A DNA stretch of 64,000 bases from Spirosoma agri (GTDB lineage: Bacteria > Bacteroidota > Bacteroidia > Cytophagales > Spirosomataceae): NCBI RefSeq assembly GCF_010747415.1, contig NZ_JAAGNZ010000003.1:248001-312000 (forward strand). Direction: 5' to 3'. The notes beneath the pieces are model-generated. The model saw only the letters and a program-made list of their open reading frames with translations, did no database searches and was not told where the DNA came from. This document shows, piece after piece, positions 25,050 through 34,140 of this stretch. Within the stretch, counting starts at the first letter, position 1, and each line of letters starts with the position of its first letter. The translations under genes were made by a program, and so were the position numbers.

Positions 25050-26135
25050 TTAACTACAGCCGCGACTACGAATAATCAGTTGATTATCAACGATTTCATA
25101 AGTAGAATCAATAGCCAGACAGATAATCTTGATTTTTTCAAGAAACGGGGCATCAATAAGTTGACCAGTGAATGTGCAGCGTTTGAGCAATTCCCGGTTG
25201 TATTTGATGGGCATGTGATAACTTCCCTCCAGCTGATCGAACACCTCAGGGATGGGCGTATAGCTAAACGCAAATTGTTGATCCAGCAAGGCAGAGGGTT
25301 GCTCACTTATCGCCTTTCTGTCCTGTTTCACCACTTTATCGGTCTTTGTCTCGATACGGAGTTGTTGGTTAACGGTTAGCAGGATTGGTTCGCTGGGTGT
25401 ATCGACCGGAATAACGGAAACCTTGCCTGTTTTTACTTTTACGGAAGCGTCTAGTTCCTTGGCAAACGAACGAACCTGGAAGCTGGTACCCAGCACTTTA
25501 GTGGTTAGATTGGTAGTGTAAACAATAAAAGGTCTGGCCGGATTTTTTGTCACTTCAAAAAAGCCTTCTCCCTGAAGAAATACCTCTCGGAGGGGAGCCT
25601 GATTTTGTTTGCGATAACGCAGTTGACTGTTCGTTGAGAGCAGCACGGATGATTGATCCGGCAGTAGTACGATCAAAGGCACACCGGTATAGTTTTTAAC
25701 AATTTTCCAGTCTTCTGCCTGCGTGGATGTTGGTTGTGACTGCTGGTTGCCTATGATGGCAGAGGCTACTTCGCGAATAGCGGGTTTGTTAACCAGCCAC
25801 AAAACGAGAAAGCCAACTACTGTTGCTGCGGCCACCCACCGCCCCCACTGCCAACTCGGCAGGGGCCTGGTAACGACCATCGAATCAGGTAATCGATCAA
25901 CGATAGCTCCTGCTTTATTTTTAACCTGTTGGTTCGACAACGTAACTCGCTTTCCCTGCAAGACTAAGAGCGTAGCAACGGCCTGCTCATAGAGATCTCT
26001 CTTGTCAGGATGGAGCGCCAGCCATTCCTGCCAGTAAACCTGATCCTCGGGGCGTCTTTCCAGAATCCAGGTCCGGAAAACGTCACTGTTCAGGAAATCT
26101 TCTACGGTCGAAAAATTTTCAGCAGGAACACGCAT
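25050..26135 (-). CDS. FecR-family anti-sigma factor
   Basis: A 361-residue inner-membrane protein; ATG at 26135 is preferred over a GTG two codons upstream. A cytoplasmic N-terminal domain (YWQEWLALHPDKRDLYEQA) is followed by a transmembrane helix at about 98-116 and a periplasmic FecR domain (LPDQSSVLLSTNSQLRYRK; GEGFFEVTKNPARPFIV; VLGTSFQVRSF). The C-terminal DUF4974-like segment (FDQLEGSYHMPIKYN) follows. It should hold the ECF sigma factor inactive until the SusC STN domain signals xylan binding. Confidence 0.92.
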   Translation of the reverse strand: MRVPAENFSTVEDFLNSDVFRTWILERRPEDQVYWQEWLALHPDKRDLYEQAVATLLVLQGKRVTLSNQQVKNKAGAIVDRLPDSMVVTRPLPSWQWGRWVAAATVVGFLVLWLVNKPAIREVASAIIGNQQSQPTSTQAEDWKIVKNYTGVPLIVLLPDQSSVLLSTNSQLRYRKQNQAPLREVFLQGEGFFEVTKNPARPFIVYTTNLTTKVLGTSFQVRSFAKELDASVKVKTGKVSVIPVDTPSEPILLTVNQQLRIETKTDKVVKQDRKAISEQPSALLDQQFAFSYTPIPEVFDQLEGSYHMPIKYNRELLKRCTFTGQLIDAPFLEKIKIICLAIDSTYEIVDNQLIIRSRGCS

Positions 26136-26208
26136 TGGCACTTTTACACTATTTTTATTGATAGTATGAAGAACCTGCTCCTATATACCCTACTTAAAGC
26201 GAATTTTT

Positions 26209-26784
26209 TTAGAAAAAAATGCAAATCACCCACAGTACGTGCGTGAACCACCGGCTACGAAGCTTACTCAGCGCTTTTTGCAGGAAGTTGGAAACGGATT
26301 GCGGATTCACATTCATGATTTCGGCAATCTCGGAAACGGATAGATTTTCGTAGTACCGCAGATAAAGTGCTTCCCGTTCCCGAGCGGGCAAAGCAGCCAG
26401 TTGGGTCTGGATGTTACGGGTCAACACGTCGAACGACTCCTGCTCAATTAGCAGTGTTTCGGCATCTTCCCGTTCCGCCACCGAATTTTCCCAATCGATC
26501 TCGTCAATGGCTACCCTTTTTTGACAACGTAAGTGCTGAAGAATGTGATTGCGCAGTCCTTTGACTAGATAATGCTTCACGGATTCAGTTTCGTTGATCT
26601 GCAAGCGATTTTGCCAGAGTTGTAAAAACAGCTCCTGTATGCAATCTTCAACGACAGCCTCGTCCACCATAAATTTTAACCCATAATGTTTTAGGGCGCG
26701 ATAATAGCGCTCGGCCAATTGACCCAGTGCCTGTTTATCGCCCTCACGATAAAGTCGCCATAGTAGGTGGTCTTGATGGGTCAT
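26209..26784 (-). CDS. ECF RNA polymerase sigma-70 factor
   Basis: A 191-residue ECF sigma factor. Region 2 includes VEDCIQELFLQLWQNR near 43-58, and region 4 includes LPAREREALYLRYYENLSVS and MNVNPQSVSNFLQKALSKLR near 137-176. The C-terminus ends in an unusual hydrophobic tail (HVLWVICIFF). It lies 73 bp upstream of FecR in the same direction and presumably directs transcription of the SusC-to-GH115 operon. Confidence 0.93.
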   Translation of the reverse strand: MTHQDHLLWRLYREGDKQALGQLAERYYRALKHYGLKFMVDEAVVEDCIQELFLQLWQNRLQINETESVKHYLVKGLRNHILQHLRCQKRVAIDEIDWENSVAEREDAETLLIEQESFDVLTRNIQTQLAALPAREREALYLRYYENLSVSEIAEIMNVNPQSVSNFLQKALSKLRSRWFTHVLWVICIFF

Positions 26785-27304
26785 GAAGCGTAAGTATCTA
26801 TGCTATTAGCGAAGGTATGAAAAATTATAATTATCTGCTAAATTATCCAATATGTTTTCTACAACCGCAAGTACGTCTGTAAGATACGTGTTCCATTATT
26901 ACGACACTACCCCCTTTCCTATGGTACAGATGAATGCCGTATTCAGTATCGAACCTCATCGACGGTAGCGTCTGGTAAGCCATTTGTCCGGTCTAAAACG
27001 GATACGCGACTCGATGCATTGAGAGTGCTTTATGGAGTCTTATTCCATGAACTGACGATCCACGGTTTTTCGCATCACAGGCGATAACCTTTCCCTATAT
27101 ACGTCGACAAGCTGAGTCAGATGAAGCAGTGGATAAAGCTTGGAAATTACAGAGCTCCGGGGGTTTTCAATGTGAATGAAATAAATGCCTTATTAAAAAT
27201 ACATTAAACAAATAGCGGGTGATTTCGTGTTTAAGCTGGATTTAGTACTGATCTAGATAATTTTTAGGTCGACTCACACACTACACGTCTTGATTTCTCC
27301 TACC
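26785..27304. other. 520-bp divergent intergenic region
   Basis: No convincing gene was found. A plus-strand frame is open from about 26838 to 27087 but has no ATG and a composition rich in Arg and Ser, so it is probably chance. The region must contain promoters for the sigma factor (minus) and the M48 protease (plus); no exact TAnnTTTG box was recognised next to either start. Confidence 0.5.
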
Positions 27305-28783
27305 ATGTGTACAAGCACGTACTACAAACAAGTTATTATTGCCGTTTCGCTGTTAGCTGTTTCTGCCTGCGCCCGCAATCCGGTAACCGGGAAACGTGAA
27401 ATAAGCCTGATGTCGACCGAGCAGGAAATCGCGATGGGCAAAGAATCCCACCCCTCGGTTGTTGCCACGATGGGGTTGTACGAAAACAAAAACATTCAGG
27501 CATTCATGAACGAAAAAGGAAAAGCGATGGCCAGCGTTTCCCACCGGCCTGATCTTCCTTACCAGTTTTACATCGTTGATTCGCCGATTGTCAATGCCTT
27601 TGCCGTGCCAGGCGGCTATGTTTATTTCACGCGCGGTATTTTGGCTCACTTCAATAACGAAGCCGAATTTGCCGGGGTGCTGGGTCACGAAATCGGTCAT
27701 ATCACGGCCAAGCACGCGGCTCGCTCGCAGAAAAGCCAGCTGCTCAGTACAATTGCGCTCATTGGCGGAGCGGTACTGGCTCCTCAGGTCGTTGGTCAGA
27801 ATATGGAAGCGCTTCAGCAGGGAATTGGTCTTCTGTCGCTAAAATACAGCCGGGATCACGAATCAGAGTCTGACAAGCTCGGCGTAGAATACTCGAGTAA
27901 GATTGGCTATGATGCGCATCAGATGGCCGATTTCTTTGGAACACTGAAACGTCTTTCCGATAACTCCGGACAGGCCGTGCCGCAATTTATGTCGACGCAT
28001 CCCGATCCCGGTAATCGTTTCACGCGCGTCCATGAACTGGCGAAAGACTACCAAGCCAAGAATCCAGCTTCGTATCAGGTGGATCGCGACCAATACCTGC
28101 GGCTAATCGACGGCATCACGTACGGCGAAGATCCCAAGCAAGGCTTTGTTGAAAACGGCTATTTTTATCATCCTGAGCTACGTTTTCAATTCCCGGTTCC
28201 AAACAGCTGGCAGTCCCAGAACTCTCCGAGTCAGTTTCAAATGGCCGCTAAAGACGGTAAGTCCGCCATGATTCTGATGCTGGCGAAGGGAAATTCGCTG
28301 GACGAGGCCGCCCAGAATCTGGTGAAAGAGCTAAGTCTGAACGTACTGGAGAACAGCAAAACCACCATTAACGGCAATCCGGCCTACGTGCTCATTTCAC
28401 GGCAGCAGCAACAACAGCAGCAGGGTCAGCAACAACAACAGCAAGACCCTAAAACAGCACTCCAGATTGGAACCTGGCTGATTCAGTACAACAATGCTGT
28501 TTATGCGCTGCATGGCTTGTCGGCTGCTGCCGATTTTACGACCAGCTTTGGCACATTCAAGCAGGTTGCCGAGAACTTTCGTTCGCTTTCCGATCCGGAT
28601 AAACTCAATCGAAAATCAGAGCGAGTACTCGTTAAATCGTCTCCCCGTGATGGTTCATTCCGGGAGGTGGTAACCGCGTTGGGAATGCCGGCTAACCGGG
28701 TAGAAGAAGCCGGGGTATTGAACGGGTTTAAAGCGGATGATCGTATAACGAGGGGTACGCTGGTCAAAATTATCAGTAAATAA
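27305..28783 (+). CDS. M48-family metalloprotease lipoprotein with LysM-like tail
   Basis: The ATG at 27305 is used; the frame opens five codons earlier only with TTG. Lipobox VSAC puts the modified Cys at residue 22 of the 492-residue protein. The zinc motif HEIGH lies at about 128-132 (GVLGHEIGHITAKHAARS), and a downstream ESESDKLGVEY supplies the third ligand, as in BepA/LoiP-type periplasmic proteases. A Gln-rich tract (two runs of six to seven Gln) separates the protease part from a C-terminal LysM-like segment (GSFREVVTALGM ... LVKIISK). Likely outer-membrane quality control. Confidence 0.92.
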   Translation: MCTSTYYKQVIIAVSLLAVSACARNPVTGKREISLMSTEQEIAMGKESHPSVVATMGLYENKNIQAFMNEKGKAMASVSHRPDLPYQFYIVDSPIVNAFAVPGGYVYFTRGILAHFNNEAEFAGVLGHEIGHITAKHAARSQKSQLLSTIALIGGAVLAPQVVGQNMEALQQGIGLLSLKYSRDHESESDKLGVEYSSKIGYDAHQMADFFGTLKRLSDNSGQAVPQFMSTHPDPGNRFTRVHELAKDYQAKNPASYQVDRDQYLRLIDGITYGEDPKQGFVENGYFYHPELRFQFPVPNSWQSQNSPSQFQMAAKDGKSAMILMLAKGNSLDEAAQNLVKELSLNVLENSKTTINGNPAYVLISRQQQQQQQGQQQQQQDPKTALQIGTWLIQYNNAVYALHGLSAAADFTTSFGTFKQVAENFRSLSDPDKLNRKSERVLVKSSPRDGSFREVVTALGMPANRVEEAGVLNGFKADDRITRGTLVKIISK

Positions 28784-28808
28784 ACTCCTGATGCCTGTTA
28801 ATGAGCTG

Positions 28809-28862
28809 AAACTGTTCAGACGGGTAACAAGCTGGCGTTCCACTAGTCTGAACAGTTTTTTC
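28809..28862 (+). terminator. Rho-independent terminator of the M48 gene
   Basis: A 13-bp perfect stem (28809-28821 with 28846-28858) is followed by a run of T residues. It lies 26 bp after the stop codon. Confidence 0.85.
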
Positions 28863-29026
28863 GGGTAATGTTTGGTAAGTACCTCATCGTCTTAAGTTCA
28901 TTCGAATGAAAAAATACCTTATCATGCAGCTGACGCATACGCTGTCAACACAATACCATGTGGAATTAACTGCACATATGTGTAGAAAATAGTCTACATT
29001 TTACTATATTACCAACCCTATTTTGT

Positions 29027-29060
29027 GGGGACCTTACGATAAACGTAGGTCCCCTTTTTT
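29027..29060 (+). terminator. Orphan Rho-independent terminator
   Basis: GGGGACCT(T)ACG pairs with CGTAGGTCCCC and is followed directly by six T residues. No open frame ends nearby: the protease gene already has its own terminator 170 bp upstream and the LytTR gene starts 260 bp downstream. It could end a small RNA beginning around 28870-28960. Confidence 0.7.
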
Positions 29061-29321
29061 GCTGATAGCCTGCTGGACAGAGAGGAAACGGCTGTTTTTT
29101 AATTTAGAACTATTCTCAAAGGGTTTGGTAATTGATTTGTGCCAAAAAACAAACTATCTGTTTTGAGGCTCGGCGCACTGCCTACTAATTCGACCGGCAA
29201 CAAAAACTGGAGCTAGCTTGCAGGCTAGCCATAGAACAACAGTTGTTATCTCTGTAACGATTCTGCCGGTCTTGATTTGCTTCGCTCGTTTCTTAGTAAT
29301 TACCTTAAATCCCAGGCGGCC

Positions 29322-29678
29322 ATGAATGCACCCTCCCATCCATTATCCCAGTTTGTCAAGATTCCGGGGATAGCTACTCCTATCCCCGTCGAGTCAATTT
29401 CTCATTTTGAAGGCTTCGGTAACTATTCCCGGTTGTTTTTTGTCGGAAAAACGAGGCCCATCGTAGCAAGCCAAACGCTTAAACTGTTCGAACTGCAACT
29501 TCCCGGCTTCCTGCGGGTCAGTAAATCGTATTTGGTTAATCCCCTACACATTACCGCTTTAGATCGCCAGGACGGTCGGACGCTGGAGTTAACCCTTGAC
29601 AATCAGGCATCTGTACTGGTTGCCCGGCGACGGGTCGAGCACATCCGTACCCAGTTAATTACGCCCGGTACGCATTAG
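29322..29678 (+). CDS. LytTR-domain-only transcription regulator
   Basis: A 118-residue protein from ATG 29322; a 15-codon upstream extension is possible but has no conserved features. It consists of a LytTR DNA-binding domain: IPVESISHFEGFGNYSRLFF, a central VASQTLKLFELQLPG, and FLRVSKSYLVNPLHITAL. There is no receiver domain, which is common for such short regulators in Cytophagales. The target genes are unknown. Confidence 0.88.
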   Translation: MNAPSHPLSQFVKIPGIATPIPVESISHFEGFGNYSRLFFVGKTRPIVASQTLKLFELQLPGFLRVSKSYLVNPLHITALDRQDGRTLELTLDNQASVLVARRRVEHIRTQLITPGTH

Positions 29679-29852
29679 CTGGAACCCAGCGTATCCGACA
29701 AAATCAATTTCTGCGGTTCGTCAAATTGCCTTTCCGGCCTGATCAACAGGGTATTATCGCCTGTCTCCCGACAAACGGCGGAGCGTGTCCATTCCGCTAC
29801 GGGTTCTATTCATCTGTCGCTCATCCGACTTCTTCTGCTCCTGCTGGTTGGC

Positions 29853-30134
29853 TTGTTCTATGCCATGGCCGTTCTGGAAGTTGATCCGGGAGAAACGGGC
29901 GATAGCTTCGGTGATACGTTCGATACGTATCTGCATAGCCAACCTCTCCACGGACCGTCCGCGCATGCGCCCTGCCTGCTAGCCAACACGGATCTACTGG
30001 TCGAGCCTTATTCGTTTTTACCCCTCACTACCGGTTACGTATATGCCCCAAAGCTGGCTAATACGACTCCGGCCCCCTCTCCTTTTACCGGACGACAACG
30101 ACGGCACCTGCTGCTCGCGGTCTGGCAGATTTGA
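29853..30134 (+). CDS. Possible small secreted protein, start unclear
   Basis: The frame ending at 30134 carries a hydrophobic run typical of a signal peptide just before and at 29853 (SLIRLLLLLLVGLFYAMAV) followed by a hydrophilic 80-residue tail (VDPGETGDSFGDTFD...). It is open upstream to beyond 29700 but has no ATG; the listed start is a TTG inside the hydrophobic run, so the real start must be upstream and non-ATG, or the gene is broken. It follows the LytTR gene in the same direction. No family recognised. Confidence 0.3.
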   Translation: MFYAMAVLEVDPGETGDSFGDTFDTYLHSQPLHGPSAHAPCLLANTDLLVEPYSFLPLTTGYVYAPKLANTTPAPSPFTGRQRRHLLLAVWQI

Positions 30135-30386
30135 GCCGCTAGTGCCTTGATCGCTTTTGTTCGATCAAATCATGCCTGCCCCCTTGGTGGTACTGCGTTG
30201 TCTCCAAACTAACTTGGCGATCACGACTATGCCTTTTTTTGACGGCAACCAGCAGGTGTATCACTCCCCCCCATCCTCACACAACGACTACCGGTAGGCT
30301 TTGCTCCTGACTGGCCGCCAACATCATAGCCTATTCCGGGTGATGACTGGCTAATCCAACGGGTGACTTAGTTAACCATTTGCCTT

Positions 30387-32030
30387 ATGACACCTAATCG
30401 AACTAAATACCATTTGCCGGACTACCGCCGACACGTTTTGTTAAGTATGTTCCTTGGCGTAACCATACTTCCGGTAGGGGCCTCCCCAACGGATTCCCTG
30501 AAATCGTCCCGCAACCTTCCTCTGTCAGTTAATCGACATCGGCACTGGCCTGCTTCCCCGACTCCATCGGTGGCCAATTCCCGTACATTCCCCAGATGGG
30601 CCGGATTCGTTGAATTGGGCGGTTTGGCCTCTTCATCCGGTCTGACGCCCTTTTGGCTACAGACCAATCAGTACGGGGTCGTCCCCAAAGAAACGCCAAC
30701 GGGGCTCATCCGACTAAACGCCAGTCGAACATACCGAATTGATTCGCTGGAGAAACGACGAAAAACCGATCTTGGCTACGGCGTAGAGCTGGCTGGCCAG
30801 GTCGGCCAGGTAAACCATCTGCTGGTGGTCGAGGCCTACCTCAAAGCCAGGTGGGGCGTCGTTGAGTTATTCGCGGGTCGACGACGTCAGCGGGTGGGTC
30901 TGGCGGAGAGTGCGCTCTCGTCGGGTTCCTACATCTGGTCGGGTAATACCCTGCCTTTGCCTCAGGTCCAGATTGGGCTGCCCAACTACGTACCGATTGG
31001 CTTTACTAACGGATGGGTCGCGTTGAAAGGGTTTATTGCCCACGGCTGGTTTGGCAATGACGGGTATGTGCAAGGGTCTTATCTCCATCAGAAAGCCATT
31101 TATCTCCGGCTGGGCCGACCACAGGCACGGGTCCAATTCTACAGCGCGTTCACCCACGTTGCTCAATGGGGCGGGTATGCGCCTTTTCTGGAACAGGACC
31201 CCACCAGTTCATTCAAGGGGCAACTGGCTACCAGCTGGGACGCCTTTGTCAATGTGCTCCTACCCCTGAAAACCGATGCGCTGAAAGACCGCACCAAGTT
31301 CACTACCTTCGATCAGAACCGGGTCGGCGACCACCGGGGCACGGCCGAAGTAGCCGTTGACGTCAGACTGGCTCAGGGAACTATTCGCCTTTACCAGCAG
31401 CACTTTTATGATGTGGGCCGTAAACTCTACAACTTGCGCAACATCGAAGATGGCTTATACGGCCTTCGGTATGTGCGGAATGAACGACGGGGATTCCTGC
31501 GGGAAGTGGTGCTTGAATTGTTTAATTCGGGTAATCAGGGCGTGCTTCAGTTTGGCCGCAGCCTGGGCGGAGAACCGGAAAACTATTTTTTGAATGGCCA
31601 GTATCCGGCCAGCTGGTCCTACCGGGGCCGGACGATTGGTACGCCTTTCATGACCCAGAGCAGCGATGCATCGGCTGAGTTGCCCCGGCTGCCGTTTTCG
31701 GGGTATACAACGTCCAACCAACTCATCGAGGGCGTTCATGGAATCAATAATAACCGGGTCTGGGCCTTGTATGGTGGATTGGCGGGTAGACTGGGGGCGC
31801 ACTGGCGGGTTGAATCCAAAGTTTCCTTCAGCCGCAACTACGGCACGTTCACCGCTCCGTTTCCAGCCGGTACCAATCAGTGGTCGGCGCTGGGTTCACT
31901 GATCCACGCCGGACCCACAGGAACTCAGGTGATCGTCTCGCTGGCGTATGATCAGGGGCGGCTGTTGGCCAGCCCGCAGCAGGTTGGAGGCTACGTTGGA
32001 TTGCGTAAACAGTGGGGCCATCCGCTATGA
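30387..32030 (+). CDS. Capsule assembly Wzi family outer-membrane protein
   Basis: A 547-residue protein with a signal segment (HVLLSMFLGVTILPVGA, about 16-32) and the features of the Wzi-like family of Bacteroidota: PRWAGFVELGGLASSSGLTP then WLQTNQYG at the N-terminal barrel, RRRQRVGLAESALSSGSYIW, FTNGWVALKGFIAHGWF, and the central RLYQQHFYDVG. Wzi is an outer-membrane beta-barrel lectin that anchors capsular polysaccharide. No capsule synthesis genes are nearby. The next gene overlaps its stop codon. Confidence 0.85.
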   Translation: MTPNRTKYHLPDYRRHVLLSMFLGVTILPVGASPTDSLKSSRNLPLSVNRHRHWPASPTPSVANSRTFPRWAGFVELGGLASSSGLTPFWLQTNQYGVVPKETPTGLIRLNASRTYRIDSLEKRRKTDLGYGVELAGQVGQVNHLLVVEAYLKARWGVVELFAGRRRQRVGLAESALSSGSYIWSGNTLPLPQVQIGLPNYVPIGFTNGWVALKGFIAHGWFGNDGYVQGSYLHQKAIYLRLGRPQARVQFYSAFTHVAQWGGYAPFLEQDPTSSFKGQLATSWDAFVNVLLPLKTDALKDRTKFTTFDQNRVGDHRGTAEVAVDVRLAQGTIRLYQQHFYDVGRKLYNLRNIEDGLYGLRYVRNERRGFLREVVLELFNSGNQGVLQFGRSLGGEPENYFLNGQYPASWSYRGRTIGTPFMTQSSDASAELPRLPFSGYTTSNQLIEGVHGINNNRVWALYGGLAGRLGAHWRVESKVSFSRNYGTFTAPFPAGTNQWSALGSLIHAGPTGTQVIVSLAYDQGRLLASPQQVGGYVGLRKQWGHPL

Positions 32031-32260
32031 CCTATTTTATGCGACGCAAACTGCTCTGGTTGCGTATACTCGGTGGCAGTCTGACAACCGCCTGGCTGGG
32101 CTACACGCTGGTTATGACTTGTTTCCAGGACTGGGGCGGTCTGACCAGCGATCTGCTTTCAGGCGGTCGTTTCTGGAGTAAGTCCCTGGTACTGTATAGC
32201 TGGCTTGTAGCCGCTATTTATTTTCTGCGTGATCGACCTAATTTAATCCGGGACAAGTGA
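32027..32260 (+). CDS. Small two-helix membrane protein coupled to the Wzi gene
   Basis: The ATG at 32027 overlaps the Wzi TGA as ATGA, a classic translational-coupling arrangement. The 77-residue product has two hydrophobic segments (about 9-28 and 50-66) separated by DWGGLTSDLLSGGRF, with basic ends (MRRKLLWLR and DRPNLIRDK), so it is probably a two-span inner-membrane protein. No family recognised. Confidence 0.65.
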   Translation: MTYFMRRKLLWLRILGGSLTTAWLGYTLVMTCFQDWGGLTSDLLSGGRFWSKSLVLYSWLVAAIYFLRDRPNLIRDK

Positions 32261-32291
32261 ATCGCTTCTCCCTATCAACTCCTCTTTATCG

Positions 32292-32726
32292 ATGAACAAA
32301 ATCAAACCACTTAAAATACCCATTTTGGTGGTTGAGGCCCACGAGGACCATCAACTCATTATTGCTTACTGCCTATGGGAAAAGATTCCTCAGGCATTGC
32401 CCATCTTCAGTAAAACTGCCGATGAAGCGTTGCTCTATCTGAAGCAATGCACTGATGATCGGAAGCAATTTCCCCATCTGGTTCTGTTGGGTAGCAACCT
32501 ACCCCAGCCAAGTGACTTTTTGCTGACCGAGCTGCGAAAACAACACCCTCATTTGCCCCTGATCGTTCTTGATACGTTCGAGAACGTGGAGCAGGTTCGT
32601 CAGGCGTATCGGCTGGGGGCAAACTCCGTGCTGCTTAAACCAACTACACTTCCCGCCTGGGAAGCCCTGTTTCAGCAGATCGAGAGTTTTTGGTTCGGCA
32701 TCGCGGCCTGGCCTTCATTAGAGTAA
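32292..32726 (+). CDS. Degenerate receiver-domain protein lacking the phospho-acceptor Asp
   Basis: A 144-residue stand-alone CheY-like protein. The usual acidic pair reads VVEAHEDH (one acid lost), and the phospho-acceptor position in LVLLGSNLPQ is Gly67 instead of Asp. The switch Thr/Ser strand reads IVLDTFEN, while the invariant Lys is kept at 116 in VLLKPTT. It cannot be phosphorylated in the normal way and may work by protein-protein contact. A GAF histidine kinase is convergent on the other side of a hairpin. Confidence 0.85.
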   Translation: MNKIKPLKIPILVVEAHEDHQLIIAYCLWEKIPQALPIFSKTADEALLYLKQCTDDRKQFPHLVLLGSNLPQPSDFLLTELRKQHPHLPLIVLDTFENVEQVRQAYRLGANSVLLKPTTLPAWEALFQQIESFWFGIAAWPSLE

Positions 32727-32730
32727 AGGT

Positions 32731-32788
32731 GTCTACCTGATTCCTGCTTAGTAGTTTCTTCTGCTTACTGAGCAGGAATCAGGTAGAC
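32731..32788. terminator. Bidirectional hairpin between convergent genes
   Basis: GTCTACCTGATTCCTGCT (32731-32748) is perfectly complementary to 32771-32788, an 18-bp stem. It lies 4 bp after the stop of the degenerate receiver and before the stop of the convergent kinase gene. Neither side has a strong T tract, but position suggests termination for both. Confidence 0.65.
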
Positions 32789-32840
32789 AAACCTGGCGTA
32801 AATTTGCTTGATCGGCGTTGGCAGATTGTGTCTAATCTAC

Positions 32841-34085
32841 TCACGAAATAGGCAAGCTGACAAAAACGGTAGTGCCCTGACCAAACACGGATTGAGCGTT
32901 GATCAAACCACCGTGTTGCCGAACAATCTTACGGCAATAGGTCAACCCAAACCCCTCACCTTGTCGTCCCTGATCATAAGGCACCTGGGCAAACATGTCG
33001 AATACTTTCTCCAGCTGCGAGGCTTCGATGCCAATTCCATTGTCGGCAATCTGGACCTGTAGGTAAGTAGATGCCGTGTTGGTTGTTCCCTGCCGGATGA
33101 GCTCGCCAGCGGCTAACTCCCGACCGGCGATGCTAATTATAGGGTCTACCTCTTTTCGGGAAAACTTAAGGGCATTGTGAAGCAGGTGGTAAAACAACTC
33201 CTCTATGTGCAGCCGAATTGCCCGAATGGCTGGTAAAGGCGTTAGCTGGAGCGTGGCTTTCTTGGCTTGCACCAGCAGGTTCAACTCATTCCATACGCCC
33301 ATCATTAACTGGTTCAGATCAATTACTTCAACCCCTTCGTTCGTCTGGCTTAAGCCCGAAAAGTGGGTCAAATCTTTAATCATCGTCGAAAACTTTTGGG
33401 CACCCAACACGATCTTGGCGGCTAACTCCTGGGTTTTGTCGACATCTTTCCGCTGAGCCGCATCAACGAGCATACTGCTGAAGAGCTGGAGCTTACGCAG
33501 GGGTTCCTGTAAACTATGATTGGAGATGTGGCGATACTGTCGATTTTCATCATTGGAATGAGTAAGTTGTCGGCTCAGGTTACGAACGGCCTGATCACTC
33601 TGTTCAAGTAACTCAATTTGCTGCAAATGGAAGGCGATCAAATCAGTGAACAACCCGAACATCCCCTTTATCCGCTCATTGTCAAGTTGGGCTGGATCGG
33701 GATCAATGGCACAAAGGGTACCGAAGAATTCACCCGTTTTGAGGAAAATAGGATATGAAACGTAGCTTTGAAATCCATACAAAGCAGGCGTTGGGTGGTT
33801 GCGGAAGGTTTCATTTTCCTGCACGTGATCGATAACAACGGGTTTGTGGTCGTACCGAATCTCGTTACAAATGGTCGTTTCAAGTTTTAACTCGCTACCC
33901 GCCACCAACCCGAAATGAATATCATCACGTACGCTACAAGCAATCCAGCGATCCTGCGTAACACGAGCCACGGCGGCAAAGCCCATTCCGGTGGTCTGGC
34001 AGATGACATTCAGTATAGTGGCGATAATCGGAATTTGCTGTACTCGCTCAATATCCTTGGCCAACGACTCGTCTAAAAAGTTCAT
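32841..34085 (-). CDS. GAF-domain sensor histidine kinase
   Basis: The start at 34085 (MNFLDESLAKDIER) is chosen because a TATCTTTG promoter box lies just upstream; further ATGs at 34124 and 34160 are less likely. The 414-residue soluble kinase has a GAF domain (about 16-155, AAVARVTQDRWIACSVRD; LKLETTICNEIR), a dimerisation helix with phospho-acceptor His190 (SNHSLQEPLRKL), and an HATPase domain with HNALKFS (303-309), ADNGIGIE (347-354) and GEGFGLTYC. There is no transmembrane segment. The residue after the His is Ser rather than the usual Asp/Glu. No receiver gene is co-transcribed. Confidence 0.88.
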   Translation of the reverse strand: MNFLDESLAKDIERVQQIPIIATILNVICQTTGMGFAAVARVTQDRWIACSVRDDIHFGLVAGSELKLETTICNEIRYDHKPVVIDHVQENETFRNHPTPALYGFQSYVSYPIFLKTGEFFGTLCAIDPDPAQLDNERIKGMFGLFTDLIAFHLQQIELLEQSDQAVRNLSRQLTHSNDENRQYRHISNHSLQEPLRKLQLFSSMLVDAAQRKDVDKTQELAAKIVLGAQKFSTMIKDLTHFSGLSQTNEGVEVIDLNQLMMGVWNELNLLVQAKKATLQLTPLPAIRAIRLHIEELFYHLLHNALKFSRKEVDPIISIAGRELAAGELIRQGTTNTASTYLQVQIADNGIGIEASQLEKVFDMFAQVPYDQGRQGEGFGLTYCRKIVRQHGGLINAQSVFGQGTTVFVSLPIS

Positions 34086-34106
34086 CTGCTTCGCTTTGTT
34101 ACTGTT

Positions 34107-34140
34107 CAAAGATACGCATTCCATCGGGTTACTATACAAA
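34107..34140 (-). promoter_or_regulatory. Candidate promoter of the GAF kinase gene
   Basis: On the minus strand TTTG (34137-34140) is followed 22 nt later by TATCTTTG (34107-34114), an exact match to the Bacteroidota -7 element TAnnTTTG. The ATG is 21 nt downstream of the box, which supports the shorter gene start. Confidence 0.55.

Noticed and set aside
26838-27087. Long open plus-strand frame in the gap before the M48 gene
   Set aside because: No ATG, composition heavy in Arg/Ser, no recognisable motif and no conserved start; treated as chance.
28428-28446. CAG/CAA-rich tract in the M48 gene as a contingency repeat
   Set aside because: Codons are mixed CAG and CAA and in frame, and the tract encodes a Gln linker between domains; phase variation is not indicated.
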